Source of the DNA: Fremontodendron californicum
Lineage: Eukaryota; Streptophyta; Magnoliopsida; Malvales; Malvaceae
Length of the DNA: 64,000 nucleotides
Direction of reading: 5' to 3'
NCBI GenBank assembly: GCA_030761205.1
Contig: JAULJL010000024.1
Location: forward strand, 20,020,126-20,084,125
Shown here: positions 56,350 to 64,000 of the stretch, one piece after another
How positions within the stretch are numbered: the first letter of the stretch is position 1
How the letters are laid out: the number at the start of each line of letters is the position of its first letter
Notes under the pieces: generated by a model
What the model was told of the DNA's origin: nothing
Database searches by the model: none
Seen by the model: the letters and a program-made list of their open reading frames with translations, nothing else
Position numbers and translations under genes: made by a program

Positions 56350-59300
56350 TGTCGCAACCTAAAAAATTAACAAGTCTCATCGCAAGACTTTATTATTCGT
56401 TAAGCATGACAATAAAAAAAAACGGAGGAAAAGTCGACTTAAGTCCTCTTGAAAAATGAAGGTTTTGAAAATGACCTTGAAAAAGAAATGGAGTCGCCAT
56501 CAATCTTTTTTTAGCTAGGTGTGATCGGCCACCTATTAAAACCGATTTGATAAAATATTTTAAAATTAATTAAAACATTTTTAAAACCAATTTCAAGTCT
56601 GCGTTTTAAACTAGAGAAATCAAAGAAGCGGGTTCGGAACTCGGTTACGTGTGGGGAAGGATTAGTACCCCCACAATGCCCGTATAAAACGGTACCTTAT
56701 TAATCATGTGTTATCTCAAGTCTCAGTAAAAAGTTGATTTTTAATTTAGTATTTCAAGTTAATTCCCAATTTAAAGATAAATAATTCCATTTTTAATTGA
56801 AAATGATCCAGAATTTATAAATTCAAAAAAATTTCCTATATTCCCCAACAAACGTGGCAAAATATAGCAATTTTTATTAGTTTGGAAAACTTTTCGAATC
56901 ATTCTTATTTTAAAGAAGATATTCCGTTATTAATGATAATTGACGATATCCGCCCCAGCAAACCCGACAAAGAACTCATGAATTATTTTAACTCGAGAAT
57001 ATCTTTATTTTATTGAAAATCATTATCTTTTTCAAAACATTTAAAAAATATATATGAATATGAATATGTGTGATATAAATAAAATGACATAGCAAAATCT
57101 AGATAATATAATGCAACCTAAATGGTATGATATAATTTAAATGTCATAGCATATTCTAAATGAAATAAAATATCCTAAGTCATGTGATATATTCTAAATG
57201 AAATGAAATGACCTAGGTAATATGGTATATTCTATATGAAATGAAATGACCTAGGTCATATGATATATTCTAAATGAAATAAAATATCCTAAGTGACATA
57301 ACATATTCTAAATGAAATGAAATGACATAGGTAACATAATATATTCTACATGAAATGAAATGACATAAGTAACATAATATATTCTATATGAAATGAAATA
57401 ATTTAAATGACATGGCAAATATAAATGATATGGCATATAATCTAAATGACATGAAACATAAAATAATGCTATCATATAATATGCATGAAAGTAAAAATAA
57501 AAACAATAATGCATGAACATCGTATATGCTAATTAATATGACAAAAATAACTAAATAAAAAGCATAGGATATCATGAAATATTCAAAACCATATAACAAT
57601 TAATATAATATCCAAAATTTAAATAATAAATAATAACAACACCATGGAAATTATCATAGCAAAAATCACATATTATATAGTATGCATGAATATGGAAAAT
57701 GCAATGCATGAGAATGTATTTTTTTCCTTTAATTAAGAAAATCCGTATATCTAAAAAGATATCCGGCTATCTTAGGAAAATATATCAAATTAAATATTCT
57801 AAAACCAAAATACTTTGTGATTGTTTGAAAACAATTTTGAAAATCTTAGATTAAAAAAAAGTAAAAACTTAGCTAAACCCTTTTTAAAAGTCTCTAATTT
57901 CCTAAGTTTAAAATCCCGGACTTGACCACCCTTAACCCGAGATTTAAAAAATCATTTTTAGAGTTTAAAAAGGCTTAGAAACTACCCTAATTCAGTAGCT
58001 AAACTTCCTAATTAGCCCCCTCTAAATAACTTAACCAAAACAGAAAAATCATTTTCCTTCAAATTCAATTATGACTCCACTGTCCGATTTTAAAGAATGA
58101 TTTTTTACCCTATTTATAAAAATTCAAAAAAATCTAAAAACAATACTGGAGACTCAAGACATGTAAAAATACAGGGAAAAAAATCAAATTAATTTTATGA
58201 TTAAATATGACTGCCCAAAAAAATCAGGAAAGTACGAGTACTAGGTGAAAAAACTGTTTTGCCAAAACACATTTTTTTGCCTTTGATAGAATCATTTAAA
58301 AACCAAAGTAAAAATATTAGAGACTCTCCTAAGGACTCACATATAGTAGCTAACACTTTTGAAAAATTAGGCAAAAATTGGCTAAGTAAAAAAAATCACA
58401 AAGGTAGAATAATCAATTTGACAACTCTTTAATTTTCCACAAGTATGCTCAAAATGAGCATGACTTTGAGCCATGGATTGGCCTAAGTCATAAATCATGT
58501 GGCAAGGACATGAAATGCATGAAAAATGCAGCAAATATGATGCATGAAATGCATGATTTAAAACCTAAATGACATGAAAAATGCATGGCATCAATAAAAT
58601 GACCTAGACCTAAATGAACTTGCATGGCATTTAATGCAACCTAGGTCTAAAATGCATGAATATGCAAAGCAAACCAATCCTAAACCTAAAAAATGCATGG
58701 CAATAACACAAACATATGGCATACTTAAACAAAATACACTACCAAATATCATGAAAATGCAAACCTATCAATTAACATAACAAAAATGCACACACAAAGC
58801 ATACAACATGAGGGTGGCCGAATGGTCCCATGCTTAAAATGAGCATGGCATTTCCATAAACACATGATTTACTAACATGCTTAGCTAAAGAATAACACTC
58901 AAATCATGCAAATATAAAGTAAAGGCATGAAAACCAATAGGCATTTTCACAAACACATGTATTACAAAATATAAACATAAACAAACTTAAGCATTTTGAA
59001 AACAGAAAATCAAAAATGCAAGACAAGTAAAATAAACATGATAACAAGATAATAGACTCAAAAATAGAAACAAGCAAGCAACCAAATTAAAACAAGCTTC
59101 ATGTTTATGTATTAGAAGAAGATTTAAAGCATCAAAACTTGTTAAATATCAAGAATAACATGAAATAAAAAATGCAAACAGCAACTACCAAAAAACTAGG
59201 CCATTCAACCACCTCAAGAAGAAAAGAAAAAAAAGTTTCAAAAGCTTTTTACAAGAAAGAATCAAGAAGGAACTTAAAGAAGAATATTAAAAACACTTAT

Positions 59301-61176
59301 TTAAAAAGAAAAATCAAAAGAAACTCACCAAATATCAAATGAAAACAACAAATCAAGAATGGAAAATCAAAGAAAGTGCAAGAGTATGGTGCTTAAAGCA
59401 ACCTCTAGAAGCTATATTTCAAGCTTTGTCCCTTCTAACTTTTTTTTCTTTTCTAAACTTTTCTTTTTGCCTTTCTACAATGAAGAGAAAAATCAGCCAA
59501 CAATAAGAGAGAATAGAGAGTGAATAGCTAGTGAATGATAGAGAGAGACTCCTCGTTTCCTTGTAGTGGCCGAATGGCCTCATTGATAGCTAAATTGTTA
59601 TCATTTTTTTTTCCAACCAATTTTGATCCAAAGGCTATTGATCCAAGATGTTTAAAAATGAAATTATCACCCTTAGATTAGGCCATCAACTCTCCATAAT
59701 TATAGCTATTCAAGAATCTTAAGCCATTATGTTGACACTCTCACTCTTCATGCATTGGTCCATGTGGCTTATTTGCAAAGGCTTGATAAAAAATAACTAT
59801 CTTCCTCTTCATTGTTGGCCTTTTGATTAAAAATCATAAAATATCTACCCATCCTTGGGCCTTGGTCGGCTGACCCCTCTTCTTCCATCCCAATCTCCAA
59901 TTTTTCAAAAGGCAAGAAAAGCCCTTTTTGGTTTCTTGGGTAAAATGACCTTTTTACCCCCCAAACATAAATAAATAGAAAAAGGATTCCAAATTGAATT
60001 TTTCCTTTTTCAATACTTCCAAAATAATTTTAAAAAAAATGAATTCTAGAGGTTTTCAAAATTTTTCGAGCCCATTTGCTATTTATTTGGATTTTTTTTC
60101 CAAAATTGCCCTTTTGTGCTCCCAAAATTTACCATTTTTATGATTTGGAAGTTTTCATAATTTTTAGAACTCATTTGGTTTTTTTTCGTGATTTATCTGC
60201 TAGAATTAGTACATAATGGGCCCGGGATTTGGCCATTTTGCAAATGAACTCCGAATCTGGATTTGCTTTAACTAATCTCTTCCAAATAATTTAAAAATAT
60301 GATCTGCAATTTTCAAAATTTTAGGAGTTCATTTGCTATTTTTTTGGGATTTATCTTCTTGAATTTCTACATAACGGACCCGGGATTTGGCCATTTTGCA
60401 AACGAACTCAGAATCAAGATTTTCTTTCGTCAATCTCTTCGAAATGATTTAAGAATGAGATCTAAAATTTTTCATAATTTTTAGAGTTCATTTGCTATTT
60501 TCCCAAATTTTCCAATTTTGCCTTTTTCGCCTCTGAAACTCGGTTTTGCTCAAAAAAAGTCCAATTTTTAGATTTTTTTTCAAACTGAGCCTTGGGCTAT
60601 CCTTTTTAACCACTCTTCATCCATTAGGGGCTTTATTCTTATCGAATCGGCTTATTTCTGTAATTCTTCCAAATTTCAACGAAATTCACCAAAAACCCTA
60701 ATCTTCGATTTTCTTCCAGATTGACTTTTCTTTCAGTTTTTCTTCCAAGTAGCTTGTCCATTACCTGTAGTCATTGCTTATCTTTCATTTGGAACCTTCA
60801 ATTTTGACCAATTTGATAGTTTAAGCACTTTTCCCCAAATTTCCCGAACTAGGGTTTTCTTTCTACTGAATCTTCGTAACCCAACTTTCGAACTCCATAT
60901 CTTTCAATATAGTCAGATTATCAAAATTCTTTCTCCATTTTTCAATTGAACTTCAAAACTTGGTTTTGAAAGTGGGTTGACTTTTTTAGTAGTTAACTTT
61001 TCGGGATTGACTTTTCAGGGTTGACATTTTCAAGTTTGACTTTTTATGCTCGTCTTCTTAGACTAAGTCTCGGACTACCACCTGTAGGATGAAAAAAGTC
61101 TTTTTACATTATGAAACATTAATTTAGGAAGAAAACATACTTGTTTTAGTGGTCCGGACAAAATTAGGTGTCTACA
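56350..61176 (-). mobile_element. 5' LTR of element C (shorter variant)
   Basis: A 4.8 kb LTR with well kept ends: TGTCGCAACC at 56350 and GGTGTCTACA at 61176 on the + strand. The outer parts match the other LTRs. The middle (about 58560-59900) is much diverged, lacks a clear ~200-bp repeat set, and contains A-rich sequence with GAAAG/AAGAAAA runs. A private tandem expansion lies at 57150-57410. It sits inside the protease of D, with ACGAC following as candidate target duplication. Confidence 0.85.
57150..57410 (+). repeat. ~40-bp tandem repeat expansion in C LTR
   Basis: Six to seven units of the form ATATTCTAAATGAAATGAAA followed by ATGACCTAGGTAATATG-like text. Other LTRs have only one or two related lines (for example 7085-7195 in reverse, 18600-18790 and 44740-44960). 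This is a local amplification in this copy. Confidence 0.75.
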
Positions 61177-61181
61177 ACGAC
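61177..61181 (+). repeat. Candidate target duplication ACGAC beside C 5' LTR
   Basis: ACGAC follows the LTR end. The intact family sequence is GCAGACGACCATATA (13795-13809), where ACGAC occurs once. The other copy must lie left of the window. Confidence 0.4.
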
Positions 61182-62253
61182 CATATATATTTCAGTTATG
61201 ATGAAATACCACCCAATGGTATTGGGTCAACAAAGGCTCTTTACATAACTACCACTTGCAACGGGCACATATTACCGAGGGACATTTTGGATAATGGTTC
61301 TTCATTAAATGTGATGCCCTTGGTAACCCTGTCCAAATTGCCAGTGGATATTTCTTATATGCTGCCAAGTTGCACGGTGGTCAGAGCTTTTGATGATACC
61401 AGGAGAGATGTAATGGGAACTATTGAGGTTCCTCTGGAGATAGGCTCATGCACCTATCCGGTGAACTTTCAGGTCATGGATATTAATCCATCCTATAATT
61501 GCTTGTTGGGAAAGCCGTGGATATATTCAACAGGGGCTGTACCTTTATCTCTCCACCAAAAGCTAAAATTTGTGATGAAGGGCGTTTGGTCACTGTACCA
61601 GGAGAAGAGGACGTAATAGCCTCTGCATCTACTGAATCTCCTTATGTTGAACCCAATGAAGATGCCGTAGAATGTTCCTTTCGATCTTTGGAGTTCGTAA
61701 ATGCGGTTTTTGTCGCTGAAGGACGAAAAAATCCAAAACCGAGGTTGTCCAATAACACAAGGTTGGGAGTAAGAACTACATTGGGAAAGGGCTGCAGGGC
61801 TGGAAAAGGTCTTGGAAAATATCTTCAAGGGATAGCCCGAGCAATGGAAGTAATGGGAAAGAAAGGCCGGTTTGGCTTAGGGTATCTTTCGAAGGCCCAT
61901 GAGAAGAGGATGCAGGTTGAAAAGAACCAACAAAGGAGGATGGACCATCTCAATGGTATGGATATTGAGTGGGAGCCTATGACATTTCCACCAATCCTTC
62001 ATAGCTTTCGCTTGACCGATTTTCTGTTTGGAGAAAAGAATTCAGATGATGTACTTATAATGATTGAGCAAGCCTTCAAGAGATTCCAGGTGAATAGGGA
62101 TGAGTAGATACAGGACATGATGATCTGCATGACTGGGGAGGAAAGAATTGAAAGTGAGAATGCTAACTGGATGGTGCGACCTTGTCCACCAGGATATAGA
62201 CTGACCAATTGGAGTGCGACTGAGCTGCCCATAGTCTTTAGGTCCATTCCAAT
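61177..62253 (+). pseudogene. Protease and G-patch-like region of element D, cut by C
   Basis: The + strand fragment begins at the codons for DHIYFSYDEIPPNGIGSTK, then ILDNGSSLNVMPLVTLSKLP (active-site Asp retained), RAFDDTRRDVMG, VPLEIGSCTYPV and INPSYNCLLGKPWIYSTG. A frameshift near 61590 leads into ESPYVEPNEDAVECSF. The Gly/Lys-rich G-patch-like segment follows (GKGCRAGKGLGKYLQG, FGLGYLSKAHEKRMQ), then MDIEWEPMTFPP. A stop at 62104 and degraded PPGYRLTNWS text precede the donor at 62254. This is one of the better kept protease copies in the window. Confidence 0.85.
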
Positions 62254-62467
62254 GTAATGCTTTTAAACAAATCTTAAATATCTTTGCCCGAGGATATTAA
62301 GAATTTATTTTGTAATGGGCTTTTATTTAAAAGCTTTCATTCAATAAATAACAATTACAATGCATTTCCTCCATATTAATGTGTCCATATTCTTTCATTT
62401 ATGCTATTTATTTTGCTTTCATTGTATATATGTTTGCCTATATGGTTTCATCCCCACCTATTTACAG
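62254..62467 (+). other. Predicted intron in element D
   Basis: Donor GTAATG, acceptor TTTACAG, 214 bases, matching 14874-15088. Removing it continues the frame into CTDAEYVDLPV. The intact acceptor here and in Z supports the view that B's acceptor is mutated. Confidence 0.65.
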
Positions 62468-63538
62468 GTGTACGGATGCGGAATATGTGGACCTTCCTGT
62501 CAGTAATTCAAAAATTGATTTTAAGAGACCTATTTGCACGGGTGATTCTGAGGTCGACGAAGATATTGAGGATCATGGTCTACCTCCGGACTTTTTAAGA
62601 AAAATAGAACAAGAAGAGAAACAAGTAATTTCTCATGAGGAGCTATTGGAATTGTTAAATTTAGGAAGTAGTGAAGAGATAAAAGAGGTTAAAATTGGGA
62701 CTATATTGTCTTCATCAATAAAGGGTGAACTCATACGGGAATATATAGACGTATTTGCATGGTCATACCAAGACATACCGGTTCTGGATCCAAATATTGT
62801 GGCTCATAAGCTCCCTTTAAGGCCAGAGTGCAAGCCAATTCAACAAAAGTTGAGAAGAATGAGGCTGGACATGGTGTTAAAGGTAAAAGAGGAGGTGAAA
62901 AGGCAGTTTGATGCTGGATTCTTAGAGGGGGCAAAATATCCCGAATGGGTGGCAAACATTGTTCCAGTACCCAAGAAGGATGGCAAGGTGCCTATGTGCG
63001 TCGATTACTGAGAATTGAACAAATCCAGTCCAAAAGATAATTTCCCTTTGCCTCACGTTGAAACTTTGGTGGATAATACGGCGAAGAGTTCTTTGTTTTC
63101 TTTCATGGACGGATTCTCGGGATATAATCAGATTAAGATGGCACAGGAAGATATGGAGAAAACCATATTTGTTACAATGTAGGGAACACTCTGCTATAAG
63201 GTAATGCCGTTCGGGTTGAAGAACGCTGGGGCAACATATCAGAGGACCGTGGTGACCTTGTTTCATGACATGATGCATAAGCGACTTGAGGTTTATGTTG
63301 ATGATATGATTGCAAAGTCACAAGGAGAAGAGGAGCATATTGCAAATCTTAGGAAACTCTTTCAAAGACTAAGAAAGTTTCAACTCAAGCTAAACCTGGC
63401 AAAATGCACTTTTGGAGTCACTTCGGGGAAATTGTTGGGTTTTGTTATTAGCAAAAGGGGAATTGAGATTGATCAGGATAAAGTGAAGGCCATCCAGAAT
63501 TTCCCACCTCTACGTACTCAAAAAGAAGTAAGAGGTTT
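62468..63538 (+). pseudogene. Reverse transcriptase region of element D, cut by F
   Basis: Reads SNSKIDFKRPICTGDSE, LRRMRLDMVLKVKEEVKR, YPEWVANIVPVPKKDGK, CVDY then TGA (63006; CGA in relatives), ELNKSSPKDNFPLP, SFMDGFSGYNQIKM, TM then TAG (63181; TGG in relatives), CYKVMPFGLKNAGATYQRT, VYVDDMIAKSQGEEEHI with YVDD intact, and SKRGIEIDQDKVKAIQNFPP. It is interrupted after TQKEVRG by the LTR at 63539. The fragment is single-frame apart from those stops, so it is among the less worn copies. Confidence 0.88.
63534..63538 (+). repeat. Candidate target duplication AGGTT beside F LTR
   Basis: AGGTT directly precedes the LTR start TGTCGCAACC. The uninterrupted sequence elsewhere is GTAAGAGGTTTTCTGGGG. 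The partner copy is outside the window. Confidence 0.35.
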
Positions 63539-64000
63539 GTCGCAACCTAAAAAATAACGAGTCTCATCGCAAGACTTTATTATTCGTTAAACATGACATT
63601 AAAAAATTGAGGAAAAGTCACTTAATTCCTTTAGAAAAATGAAGGTTTTGAAAATGACCTTAAAAAAGACATGGAGTCGCCACCAATCTTTTTTAGCTAG
63701 GTGTGATCGGCCACCTATTAAAACCGGTTTTATAAAAATATTTTAAAAATTAATTAAAACATTTTTAAAACCAATTTCAAATCTGCGTTTTAAACCAGAG
63801 AAATCAAAGAAACGGGTTCGGGACTCGGTTACGTGCAGGGAAGGATTAGCACCCCCACAACGCCCGTATAAAACGGTACCTTATTAAACGTGTGTTATCT
63901 CAAATCTCGGTAAAAAAGTTGATTTTAAATTTAGTATTTCAAGTTAATTCCCAATTTAAAGACAAATAATTCCATTTTTAATTGAAAATGATTCGGAATT
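63539..64000 (-). mobile_element. LTR of element F, first 462 bases
   Basis: Minus-strand LTR starting TGTCGCAACCTAAAAAAT, very close to the beginning of the C LTR (56350 onward), including the AAACGGTACCTTATTAA block. It continues past the window edge. As it starts at an insertion point within D, it is either the 3' LTR of a full element or a solo LTR. Confidence 0.85.

Overview
The window is plant nuclear repetitive DNA with no recognisable host gene. Every coding trace belongs to one family of very large LTR retrotransposons (Ty3/gypsy superfamily, Tat/Ogre-type). The supporting traits are: LTRs of about 4.8-5.7 kb bounded by TGTAGACACC and GGTTGCGACA-like ends; an Arg-tRNA-type primer site just inside the LTR; an extra ORF (ORF1) upstream of gag; a DNGSS-type protease; a probable intron between protease and RT; two RNase H domains; and integrase. 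The style of ORF1 and gag suggests a eudicot, perhaps Malvaceae (cotton-like). That is a judgement from family memory, not proof. All copies are decayed by stops and frameshifts.

Layout, left to right. 1-2351 is the 3' end of a minus-strand element, Z (3' UTR and C-terminal integrase). 2352-7952 is an LTR on the + strand. 7956-17826 is PBS, ORF1, gag, protease, intron, RT, RNase H, second RNase H and N-terminal integrase, all on the + strand. 17827-23467 is an LTR on the minus strand. 23468-43891 is the internal region of a minus-strand element, B, in which a 7.3 kb block (3' UTR through protease) is present twice in tandem (23539-30821 and 30829-38155). 43895-49608 is B's 5' LTR. 49609-56346 is the 5' half of another minus-strand element, C, with its 5' LTR at 56350-61176. 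61177-63538 is a + strand element, D (protease, intron, RT). 63539-64000 is the start of a further minus-strand LTR, F.

Reconstruction. The family has inserted repeatedly into itself: C into the protease of D, F into the RT of D, the Z/B unit into C, and an element E (now only LTR) into the integrase of Z. The 5 bp CCACC lies at 2347-2351 and its reverse complement GGTGG at 17822-17826. The integrase is cut at the same codon at both places. This is best explained by E inserting into Z with a CCACC target duplication, followed by inversion of about 10 kb by recombination between E's LTR and Z's opposite-facing 5' LTR, which left two chimeric LTRs. The LTR at 17827-23467 also abuts B's polypurine tract, so Z and B appear to have shared one LTR in a tandem LTR-internal-LTR-internal-LTR unit.

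No copy is likely to be autonomous: both pol copies of B have the tyrosine of YVDD replaced by a stop, and most stops in Z are C-to-T changes at Gln or Arg codons. The features most worth checking are the inversion with its chimeric LTRs, the internal 7.3 kb duplication, the predicted intron and its damaged acceptor in B, and repeated motif clusters inside the LTRs.
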